From assembly GCA_026874595.1 (NCBI GenBank), contig CM049308.1, positions 25,592,367 to 25,656,366 of the forward strand: a stretch of DNA of 64,000 nt, read 5' to 3'. The position numbers and the translations under genes were made by a program. This document shows, one piece after another, positions 22,786 through 33,178 of this stretch (the first letter of the stretch is position 1; each line of letters begins with the position of its first letter). The notes under the pieces are model-generated. The model saw only the letters and a program-made list of their open reading frames with translations. It had not been told where the DNA came from and searched no databases. The stretch is from Sipunculus nudus. Its lineage: Eukaryota; Annelida; Sipuncula; Golfingiida; Sipunculidae.

Positions 22786-22825
22786 ATCGCTATAGCTCAG
22801 ATGACTTATAGTCAGCTGAGCTAAA
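22776..22825 (+). mobile_element. Element right end with 13-bp-arm hairpin
   Basis: gacgacggacaaagagtgatcgc, then hairpin AGCTCAGATGACT-tat-AGTCAGCTGAGCT (22794-22822) and AAAA. It is a solo right end of the family completed at 57868. Confidence 0.7.
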
Positions 22826-23149
22826 AACGGAATTATATTAAATGCACGGAATATGGCGGAAAGTCGAGCATTAGAGCAGATTTAAACTGCAAATAAAGAA
22901 ATTATCAGCCAATATCTTTTAAATATTTTTTTTTCAAGCTGCGCCAGCCACCTACACAACAAGCAAGGTCTTCCAATTTCAGCTCACAACCGATACAATA
23001 AGCACCAAGTTTTGATGTTATAGTCCAGTCAATGGAAGATTTTTATCAATGGAGGTTGGACAAAATGTTATCAAAGGTTTATTACCTGAAATAGATTCAT
23101 TCATGGTGTTTTAGTGCACAAATAAAACCCCATCCGATTCCACCCATGG

Positions 23150-23750
23150 CAAAGTGTCATTTTCACCACAAATCCAAGATGGCCGCCATTATGGGTGAAA
23201 TATTGAAATTGCCATAATTCTATAACTTACTGACATAGAAATACATTTAAGGTGACATTTCCATCTAATATAAGGATGCCCGTTCATTTGGTGACACTTC
23301 TGAGGTCATCAAAGGTATAAATCATGCATAAAGCCAAGAACAAGATTAAGTTTGGCAGAAAAAAAGCCAAACTCGCCATGATATGGCATTTTTTTCAACC
23401 AAATGTTATAAAAATATATTTCAAGTATTATTTTCATTTGACAGGAAATATCCATTTGGTGATACATCCGAGGTCAAAATGATATATTTCATGCTGTAAG
23501 GTCAAGGTCAAACTTGGAAGAGAAAAAGCAACAATCGCCATGAGATGGCATGTTTTTGTATGAAAATAACATAGAATTTTGGAATGCACAAACATTTGGT
23601 GGTACGGTACTTCTGAGGTCAGGAAAGGTATATACCATGCATAAAAGCGACAGTTAGGTGTAACTTCTAGCAAACATCAGAATGTCCATTGATTCAGTGG
23701 TTCTCCTGAGGTCAGGAAAGGTACATACCATGCACCAATGCCAAACTTGT
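23150..23750 (+). repeat. Imperfect ~150-bp tandem repeat
   Basis: The phrases 'ggtga(c/t)ac.tc(t/c)gaggtca' and 'atacatgc/accatgca' recur at about 23300, 23460, 23605 and 23705, with 'aaactcgccatgatatggcat' / 'caatcgccatgagatggcat' in two units. Highly diverged; non-coding. Confidence 0.5.
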
Positions 23751-26090
23751 TAGAAAAATGCCCATCCCCATAATTTGGATATCGTGGCACCAATCACTGA
23801 AAACAAACTTGATATAAACTTGTAAAAATACATGTGATTAATAATTTTATATGAATCCATCATTTCATATCGTACATGTATATCTACAACCCAGGGAGCT
23901 GTGAACCTATTCATTACATAGAATATCTTCATTATCTTCTTCATCATCATGATCACAATCATAATCATCATTATCCTTATCTCTGCTCTTAGTTTGTGTT
24001 CATTTCTTGGAAGCAATTACTGTGCATTGGTAACATACTGGTGAAGTATATTACGCCCCTCCGTACGATAGGTACTTGTTTATTTTATTACGTAAACCCT
24101 GCAGTTGCAATTAATTATTTTGGAATATTCAGGTGCTGGTTGTTGTGTAACCCTGACAGACAAAGGACAAATTGAAGATGGAAACCGTTCCCCCGAAGCA
24201 TACATGATAAGGTTAAACCTTAGCGTATATATAAGCGGCTGATTTTGACAGGTTGAGGGAGATCCTTTGCAGAAGAGTAGGTCAAAGCAAATATCTCTGT
24301 TGAGTATGTAGAAGGAGATGCCGATAGCTAAATCTGCAGGACGGCGTATTTCTTAGCAAAAGTAAAAAAAAAGTTCTTGCAGATTGTTCTGATGTATTTA
24401 AGTTACACACACCATGCTGACATCACAGGTAAAAGTTTTAACCTATTCATGGTAACAGCGCTAGTAAAACAGTCAGTTTGGATAACTACACTGAAGAAGC
24501 CTCCACAAAATATATGTGCTTCTAAGTGGATGTGATACATCCTCATGGACACACAGTATGCAGCATAAAAAAAAGCCAGCTGCCTGATAGAAACTCTTAA
24601 ACATGTAGGAAATAGAGAAATTTGTTAGATGCAATTATGAAATGTATTTTCAAAAAGAAATATGTATTCTTTCAAAAATTATTGCGTAAACAAGAAATAT
24701 TCACACACACACACGCACATATATATATCTCCAGGGATTTGACCTTGAAAACATGGATCAAGATCACCGGATTTTTTTAACTTATCTGAGAACTTGCCAG
24801 AAGCAGTTTTGGTTTCAAATTTTGGGAAGAAATAATCAGTCCTTCAGAAGTTTTAGCGATAACAAGAAATCACACAAATCACACAAACATCGACACCTTT
24901 GAAGAAACATAAAATGTTACCTGCAAAGTAAGCTGGAACATGTTTTTTTTCTGTTTATAGAACATATGTGTAACTAAAATATTAATATTTAATATAACCC
25001 ACAATATCATACCTTCAAACTGCATATCTTGAAGGCGCTTGCACTTGAACTTGTTCACCTGGCCTGTGTTCATCAGCAGCAATGATTTCGCAACCTCAGC
25101 TCTTTGCAACAATTCTGATGTTGCCTAAGCTCTTTACACAGCGCTTTAACTATAGGCCTAGTACCTATATCGTAAGCGCTGTTTGTTGTGACCTCGTACC
25201 CTGAATTGCTACACCAGAGGAGAGCACTGTATTTTTGTCCAATCAGGTGAGACCTTTTGCTGGAAGACACTGCCAAGCGAGGAATACACGGAGCCAATCA
25301 TGTTCATTTCGTTTTGATTGACAGCTCATCGCCCCGGTAACCGTCTAAACAGGCCACAGGCTCCGAGAGAATTGCCCCAGACGTGGTTTGCTTAGGGCCT
25401 TGGGCACATAGGGTGCCCGGCCGGTGAGCTGTAAATTTTGTGTGCTTATGGGTCTTGATGAACTTGGCCTAATATGGATGAACCATGATGCCACCTACCT
25501 AGTTACCTGTGTTAGGACATATTGTTAATATGTCAGTCAGCTGAGCTTCATGACCTGTGGGTCACTTACCCTTTAAAAATTGATCATTTTTTAAATTTTA
25601 CAATATCCTTTACTGATTTTCAGACAAAGTACACCTTCTTTGTTACCATAACTCATAAAATTAACACAAAACTGACCTATATGCTGACATGTTCATACTA
25701 AATGTAGAATTATTATAGTGAGGTTTTTAGTGGAAATTTTTATTTGTGGGTCCAACAGTTTCAAATGTGCCCCATCAAAAGGGTCATCACTATAGTTCAT
25801 ATATGACTTACAGTTAGCTTACGCTAACTAATAAAACCATACAAACTTTAATAAAATATGAAAAATTGCCATTTTGTAATTTTTTGTTTGTTTTATTAGT
25901 CACTTGTATAAGATAGTTGCAAGTCTCATGTGGGACTATTATTACATATACCTTTTGAGTACTTTACATTTGCTGTCTCAACACAACTAAAAGGCAACTC
26001 ATCACTGTGTAAAATATATAACTGTGACATATACATATTCATTATTTATTAACATCATGTTTCAATTAATTTGAATTATTTTAAATGACA
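23751..26090. other. No supported gene
   Basis: Includes an ATC-rich low-complexity run (23925-23990) and a short CA/TA run (24700-24730). A degenerate left-end motif near 25535-25570 (cagtcagctgagcttcatgacctgtgggtcac) lies beside an imperfect dyad GACATATTgTTAATATGTC. Minus ORFs at 24879-25297 have no family signal. Confidence 0.35.
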
Positions 26091-26097
26091 CTTGCAG

Positions 26098-28158
26098 TGT
26101 ACACCGACGCAGAGCAGGCAAGGCTTGCCGAGAACTCGTGCAAGTTTTCTCATGGAAAGTATCATTCTTGTTCATAGATATGAAAAATTTTGGAATAAAT
26201 ATCAAACTTTGCTTGTTTGATATTTTTCCATTTTATAACATGTAATTATTGCCATTTTTTCATTTTGTCATGATTTCACTAACTATTCCCATTAGCTATA
26301 AACTTATACTTACCATTATTTTCATGTTCAGTTCTTAAATACATTTTCACCCACTGTCAATCATACATTGTTTGCTGTATAAATGAAAGATCTTTTGATC
26401 CCTTAAATTCCCATGTTTCACCGCTACAGGTTTATACTGATAAAAGCTAACCCATGTGATGTAATTTACATGAATTACATTGACTTTCATTTTTTCTGGA
26501 TTCACAAAGTTTTGTTTTGAAAGAATCCTAAAAAATCCTCCTGATTAATGTTATGTTTGCATGATTTCATCATTCAGATTGGTGTCTGTGTTTCAGCACT
26601 TGCTCATTACTTCGCCCGTCCAAAGATGGGATATGTTGACGAAAGCAGTGTTGAAGAGTTCAAGGTATTGATTCAAACCACTCAGTTTAATGCCGACATA
26701 CCGTTGATACGTACCATGTATGCCACTGTAATCCCTTCAAATGTACCATCTTTATAATACAGTTAACATTATCATGCTTAAATTTTGATTGTCTTAACTT
26801 TAATGTTCTTTCATATTCTTATATCCATGATTATTTTCAGTTATGCTTATTATATGTTGAGTTAAATTACATTTAAAAAACTTTAGTTTCTGCTTAATTA
26901 TGAAGAGTTGCTTTGAAATTATTCAAGAATATAAGTTACACTCAATTTGTGAAATCAGTCATTTCATTAAATGCCTAATTTAGCAGGCATTTCACATCAT
27001 ACATGTGAACACCTGACATTCCATGAAATGACTTAAATGTCTGGTTAATTCATGAAAGACTAAAAGTTAAGGGTTATAATGACACAAAATGCCTGACATG
27101 CTAATCAGGTAATCTGTGTAAAAAATGAAAGATTTAGATTTGACCAGATACTTTGTCAGGAATTAATTTAAATAACTGGCAAATTGTTTTACTATAGATT
27201 TGGATATCTCATTTGTATCCTTTAGGCCCTCATGCAGATAGCCATAAGCAGTAAATTGTGGTGGAGAAAGCCAAATAAAACAAGCATATAAGGTCTACTT
27301 ATATGAATATTGGTGAATTTTTCGCAGATGGAAGAACTCTTCCCAGGTTCTAGGGTATATATATACCCTTGAATAATAACAGAAGCAAGAAGAAAGGCAC
27401 AGAGACTGAGGGAAGGTCAGACCATGACAGATGACAAATTTTACACAACAAGGCAATTGGCAAAGACTTCCATTTCAGACACGCCAACTACAGGACACAC
27501 CCCACTGGACAAAAGCATTATAGAGGCCATAATAGGTAATACACTGCTTCTTAACATATTAAGAATTTAATTTTACCAAAAAAATGGGGGGGGGGGGGGG
27601 AAGAGATAATCACAAAATGTCACAATTGTCCTGTTTGATTGTTTCTATACATGTATGTTTGTATTATCCTGTCACATGTATTTTGAAAATTTATTTGCAC
27701 AAGATGTCACATACTAAACACCAAATCATTATCCCATTTGTTTGTTTCCGAGTTCTTATATTGTCCTTTAAGATGTTTGTAGTTTATAGATTTGACAATA
27801 ATAAGAAAATAATATCCTCAAAACAATCTGCCTTGTAACTATAATATACCTTCGGTGTTGGCTTCATCCATAATTTCACTGCATATATAAGGGTTTACTT
27901 AGTATCTATCTTTTCAATACCATCTATTTGATTTTTGCTAAAATAAGATTAAAAAAACATGATCAATGCAAATTTCTTTACTACTCATTTTCAATTAAAC
28001 AAATATTTTATTAAATGATTTTATATTTAGCAATTTTCTTTATAGACCGAGCTTTGGTGGAAAGTTGTGCCATTAGGGGAGCCATGCGGGCGGCTCCTTG
28101 GGCCAGAATAACAAGTGCCAATGCCTGGCAGAAGAAACAAAACAAAAAGGAAGAATAA
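26098..28158 (+). pseudogene. BEN-like domain gene, four putative exons, in-frame TGA
   Basis: Exons inferred from splice sites and frames: 26098-26158 (weak), 26578-26664 (IGVCVSALAHYFARPKMGYV), 27328-27535 and 28046-28158 ending in TAA. Exons three and four join in phase 1. Exon three reads MEELFPGSRVYIYP, an in-frame TGA at 27370-27372, then EARRKAQRLREG...FYTTRQLAKTSIS...PLDKSIIEAIIG. This fits the BEN-domain pattern F-t-x-x-x-L-A-x-x-S ... L-D-x-x-x-I-x-A-I, a DNA-binding fold of animal chromatin regulators and some viruses. The basic tail (WQKKQNKKEE) follows. The TGA suggests a pseudogene, an unannotated intron edge or a sequencing error. Domain call from memory, moderate. Confidence 0.4.
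27586..27600. repeat. Poly-G run (15)
   Basis: Lies in the last intron of the BEN-like gene. Confidence 0.9.
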
Positions 28159-28334
28159 ATTACACTCTGCTCACCTTGCAGTATTCATAATAAAATTGGT
28201 GTACCTTATATTGTTCTTTTTTCTTTTAGTGCGATCTAGCAATTTGTACTTGTTTAACAAACACAACATTTATTAAAAGCCATATATATATATCACTGAA
28301 ATATGATATATAAAATATATCACTTGAATAATTA

Positions 28335-28690
28335 ATGCAGGAATTATGCTGTTTTCATGCTGAATCATTGATGCTGGAATCATGCTGTATCCCTCACTGG
28401 AATAATGCTGGACTTCATGCTGTTTTTATGCTGGACCTATTGCTAGTTCCACTATGCTGGATTCATACAAGAAATCCCATACTGGAATCATGCTGCAACT
28501 CATTTGCATATTTTAGCTTCCCTCATTTACATTTTTGAAACGACTGATATCATGCTGCAACTTCCAGCATGAATCCAGTGTATAATAAACAATATGATTC
28601 CAGTACAGCAAGATATTAAGTTGTGTACTGAAATCATACTGTGTAGTATATACTGGAATCATGCTGTTATCCATACTGTTTTTATACTGG
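28335..28690 (+). repeat. Degenerate 'GCTGGAATCAT' short repeat
   Basis: The phrase (a)ctggaatcatgctg recurs many times with irregular 20-40 bp spacing in about 350 bp, on both strands (cagcatgaatccag). It sits next to the inverted DUF3987-like fragment. Confidence 0.6.
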
Positions 28691-28719
28691 AATGGCCTGA
28701 TGACCCCTACTCTAGCAGG

Positions 28720-29205
28720 GGATGTTTGTTTTCGCAGAAACACATATGGTACAAAGTACAAGTCCCGAAGCCTTCTGTTCATTTACTGGGTTGCGGAGTT
28801 CACCATATTTCAGAATTTCTAAAATGACTTAATTGCTAAGCCACAAGGTTTTTCATGTTCTGAGTGAAACCATTTCAGTGTTGCCGATTCCGTTCAACTC
28901 TGGGTTATATTTTCATTCTTAGAGTCTGCCTAGATGTTTAGATGGGTCTTTTTCTGTTGGATAGAGCTTGATGGTGTAACAGAGGAGGTGGGGGGGGGGG
29001 GGGGGGGCACTCGGTCAATAAACCCATCATGGTTCTGCCATGGATCCTGCCGATTAACCATGTACAATGGCTGTATAAATCCTGTCAGATTCAGGGCAGT
29101 AGTAGACATCTTACTACCTGTGCAATAGAAGTTGCGGTTCCGACTAGCCCCTAGCTAGAGAAAGCAGGGTCTTCCGGTCATTATTCCCCATTTCCTGTTG
29201 CTATA
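28720..29205 (-). pseudogene. DUF3987-like fragment, degraded inverted copy
   Basis: The complement matches 45590-46150 over its length. The minus frame at about 29125-29009 reads STTALNLTGFIQPLYMVN and then DPWQNHDGFIDR before an 18-bp G run (28990-29007, C on this strand) interrupts it. Upstream, the ..RKTLLSLARG.. part is frameshifted by one base. Amino-acid identity to the 45.5-kb copy is higher than the neighbouring non-coding match, supporting a coding ancestor. Confidence 0.5.
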
Positions 29206-30740
29206 TTTAGATGATATTTCTTGATTCTATCAGTGTTTATAATATATATGATTAAATATATGTATTTTTTTTTATTTTATAAAATGTATAAAGTTGAAAT
29301 ATAACTAATTATAGTGTATATCCATAGGATTTTCATTTAATTTCTATAATACTTACAGTTCATTCACAATTACTTTATATTTTAAAAAAGTACAAACAGA
29401 CTTGTAGACAAACAAAGCTGATAATATTTATAAACTTTATTTATTTTACATGGATTGTACAAATAGTTATTATAACTAATCGCGGCACTCTCCATGGCTC
29501 AGATTTAGACGTTTGGTAGACTGTAGAGGTGGAGGCAGCCGGAGAAGAAACTGAAGCTAAAATAAACTTGTAGGGGCCAGCAAGTCATGATACAATAGTA
29601 ATAGAACGTTCTAGACTTGGGTCGCATTATTTTACTGTGGTGTAATATATGATTTCAGCTGCGACATGTTCGTGTTTTATTGGCTAAATACTGAAAAATT
29701 GTTGTTATAAAAAATTGTGTGTGGTGGTGACATTCGTGGCGATAACTGAAGACGTTTGTAACGTTACAACATCTTGTATTATCTACAACAACTTGGTATA
29801 ATACAATACACAGACGGGGACAACGATCCCCCAACCGCTCAAATAGACAAGACGGAACAACGATTCATCCCCCCCCCCCCCTTATAGACGGGAAAATGAC
29901 TGCGGTTCCAAGTGAAGGTGATGTAGATTTTTTCGGAGACTTCCTTCGGGGAATATTTTGGGACTATACAAAGTAAATTTCATTTTTTAGGGGGGGGGGG
30001 GGATTTGGGGAGTATTTTTGGGACTTCCAAGTTTATTTTAAATATTTAGTAACCTTTGTCATAGTTCGTACACGCCCCTTGTGGTAGTTTTGACCGACAC
30101 ACACACTCCAAAGTCAATCATAATGCCACATTTTACATGATCATTGAAAAACCCGCTTGTCATTCCGTTTTCCTCCACATCCTTGCATGCATGTTCAAAA
30201 CGTGCTCCCTCCATAAAAATCCGAGAATAGGTCTTTTTTTTATTGAAAAGAATTCCGTTAATTGAAAAGACTATAAAAGTCTAAATATAAGATAAAATTT
30301 ACCGCCAAATTGAGGCACTTGAGTTTTTTTTGTGCAATCGATTTTTTTGTGTCAATTGTTAAGATCCAAGATCTTTTGTATATAGAATGGAGGTACAAGT
30401 ACTCAAGAGACCTGGAGAGCAGAGATATTGGAAGAACGGATTGGAATAAAAGTAACCAGCGAATGTTTTCAGTCAGCTGAAAGGTAATCTGTAAACAGTA
30501 ATTTGTATACAGTGTATGAACTGGGAAGAATTTAGGCGATGGATATTAAAAGTTTATTAAAAGTTTTTTTTTTAAATAAAGTTCGCTAAAAAAAAAACAA
30601 AGTTTAAAATTAAAATATACAGTCGCAGAAATTCACAAGTGGATAAATTTACCAATGGATAATAAAATTTTAAACAATTTTAGATTAGGTGGCCGAATTG
30701 GTGCCCATAGAAACATGAATTTATGCCGATTGAAATATTA
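29206..30740. other. No supported gene; poly-C/poly-G tracts
   Basis: 29300-29440 is a diverged copy of sequence also at 62160-62270 and about 47330-47400. Poly-C lies at 29869-29881 and poly-G at 29990-30002. A minus frame ending near 29444 (SSPAASTSTVYQTS) looks weakly coding but has no confirmed splice site. Confidence 0.35.
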
Positions 30741-30753
30741 AAAAAAAAAGTTT

Positions 30754-30918
30754 TTATATAAATTTACTTAATAACATGACCAACACGTGGAAATAAATTT
30801 GTATACAGCGTATACGACCATCAGGAGTTAACTCCGCTTCAAGTCTCTTGTTGACTTTTCTGTCCACAAGATCTTGTTCCTGGAGTCCTTGTTCGGGCAG
30901 ATCCCTTGATTTTTCCAT
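30754..30918 (-). CDS. 54-residue hypothetical ORF
   Basis: ATG at 30916-30918, TAA at 30754-30756. Starts MEKSRDLPEQGLQEQDLVD, highly charged and predicted helical, then a hydrophobic C-terminus (FHVLVMLLSKFI). The frame stays open upstream to about 30960. No family recognised; composition is more coding-like than its surroundings. Confidence 0.25.
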   Translation of the reverse strand: MEKSRDLPEQGLQEQDLVDRKVNKRLEAELTPDGRIRCIQIYFHVLVMLLSKFI

Positions 30919-30959
30919 GATCGGGCAGTCCTTATTGGCAGACGTTTATTTTGTATTTT

Positions 30960-32090
30960 TTTTGGGTAGACCTTTGGTTTCAGTTTCTGGGGGGAAATAC
31001 ATGCATATGGTTTAAGAGGTTTTCTTCAATGCTTATTTTAATTTTAATTTTCAAAATCTAAAATGCTAAAATAAGAGCAGACTATGGTTATTAACAACCA
31101 TTCTGATATGGAATAACTAATATTTGTAAACCTGCTATTCCTAAATCTCCTTATGCCACAATCCTAACGCAAGTCCTAATGCACCAATCCTGACGTAATT
31201 AAAGTCCATGCCAAACATTTTATTTAAAACAACCGCTTTTAACATGTTATGGATGTCGAAATTGCAAGTCAGGATTATTTAATCAGAGCAGCGAATGTTG
31301 AACATCGTTAACTTTATCGTGCAAAAGTGCACTGCTCATATTTTATTTAAATAAGACCAACTTATTTTATGGAAATATTTATATTACATTTCATTATTTT
31401 TCGATTTTAGTCATCTAGATTACATTGAACGTACGCCCACCTTTTCACTAAGACATGCAGTTCCACGATGTACGGTATCCGATGTTCCACGATATAAAGG
31501 TACACGATGGTCCCCCCCCCCAAGTTCCACGAACTTTTCCAGCAGGGTAGTCTCTTCAACCGTTCCGAAGATTTGCGACATTACATCATTGCTTGTTGAA
31601 AGGGGCTATAAGTTCAGTTGGTGGATTGACCAATATTGCCCCGCGAGTATTCCGACTTCAACAGGAATTGCAAATGCACTGGATCTTGAAATCGTCGGTT
31701 TGTTTGTTACAATTAGATTATGCCTCTCAAGCTTTGATATGAAAAAAAAGTTCAAATGCTTTAAATTGGAATTCGTCGTAGACTATGCATTTTATGTCCC
31801 CAGAGCGCACAGCCAATGACACTTCCCATTGGCAGTTTTCCTGAGGTGTTGAAGTTGGCCACTGCAAAGTCCCTGTTGAAGTTTCCACACCCCTAAGTCC
31901 ATGTTGAAGTTTCCCTGGTGAAGTTACCCTCTAACTCCCTCCCTGTCTAAGTTAACTTCCCCCTTAAGTCGTACTTGAGACATATTTTTCTGCCATAAGC
32001 AAACCTATCTCTACATCACAACTTAATTTTTACGCTTTGTTAAAGTGGGCACCAAGTTGGCATACAAAATGAAAGATAATCTACGATTGG
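30960..32090. other. No supported gene; short phrase repeats
   Basis: 'ttccacgat' recurs at 31445-31545 beside a C10 run (31512-31521). 'ctgttgaagtttcc' phrases recur at 31840-31970. ORF 31589-31819 has no family signal. Confidence 0.35.
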
Positions 32091-32095
32091 GCTGT

Positions 32096-32240
32096 ATTGT
32101 AATTCTGACAGGTCTGTAATTCGACAGGTCTGAAGCTCTTATAGGTACCAATCATGTTGTTGAGTTATCGCGCGCGAATTAAAGTGTCACCGACGGAAGG
32201 ACGGATGGACACGGTGATTACTATAGGGCACCGCTTTAAA
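32096..32240 (+). mobile_element. Single-unit relative of the 147-bp array
   Basis: gacaggtctgtaattcgacaggtctg, then ttgttgagttatcgcgcgcga, gacggaaggacggatggacacggtgattactat. It has the same order and right end as 36115-36720 but only one core unit. Confidence 0.6.
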
Positions 32241-32689
32241 CTGGATACATTGAGTGATCTTGATTCAGAACATTTAGAGAGGAAAATAAATAAGAAGAAT
32301 GCTCCAATGCTTTAAAACATTTCCAGCCAAAAAAGTCTTGATAATGATGTTAACAGTTGAAATATATAAACATTTGGTTTCTCTTCGACATTTTTATGAA
32401 AAACCCAGGGAATTATCTTGCTCACAAAACCAAGCAGTTATCATTTTACTTAACTGTATTTTAAAAAAAATGGAGGTCATGTCACTTTTGAATGTAGATT
32501 ATACAATTCAATCAAAAACTTTACCGGTAAAATAAAAAAATAAGGTTAAAAAGTGTTTTGTATTAAAAACAAGTTAAGTGTTTTGCCAAAAAAAAAAATT
32601 AAGGACCATAAAACAAAATATATTAAGGGGAGGTATATTCGGGAAAATATTAGAATAATTTCAGATATATAAAATTTTACCGAAAAAAA

Positions 32690-32965
32690 ATCCTGGGCTG
32701 ATCTTAAGTATCGACTTTGAGAAAGCGTTTGATTCCGTAGAATGGAAAACATATTTTTAGTACTGAAAAATGTTATTTCCCTCAATAATTTATTAAATGG
32801 ATACACATACTATAATAAAAGTGAGAGTTACACTACAAATAATGGAAACACTTCAGGTTATTTTAATGTCCAGAGAGGAATTAGACAATTTGATCCCTTG
32901 TCTCCATATTTATTTAACGTGTGGCTGAAATTATGGCTGAAATTGTTGCCCCAACCACGGAATGT
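32690..32965 (+). pseudogene. LINE reverse-transcriptase remnant
   Basis: GLILSIDFEKAFDSVEWK matches the RT motif carrying the first catalytic Asp. After a frameshift or stop at about 32756, the next frame reads YTTNNGNTSGYFNVQRGIRQ and DPLSPYLFN, the conserved block 'RGvRQGcPLSPyLF' of L1/Tx1-like elements with Gly-Cys changed to Phe-Asp. About 30 residues between them are missing, and the YADD box is not found. Dead fragment. Confidence 0.75.
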
Positions 32966-33178
32966 ATTGGGCTTGGGACCACTGTGGATCAATTCATTAT
33001 TTTAAATTATATTTAAGACTTAATGGAGATCTTAAGCATCTTTTTAAAGGTAGGCAAAATTGAACTTAAAATCATTTAAAACATGTGATTCAACAACAGA
33101 TACCTTATTTAATAAAAATAAAAAAAAAATAAAACGTGTGGTTCAACAACAGATACCTATTTTAATAATAAACTAGAT

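Noticed and set aside
28695..28740. CTGATGA with a CCCCT/AGGGG stem, hammerhead-like
   Set aside because: The required GAAA after stem II is absent (ATG instead) and no stem I partner is found.
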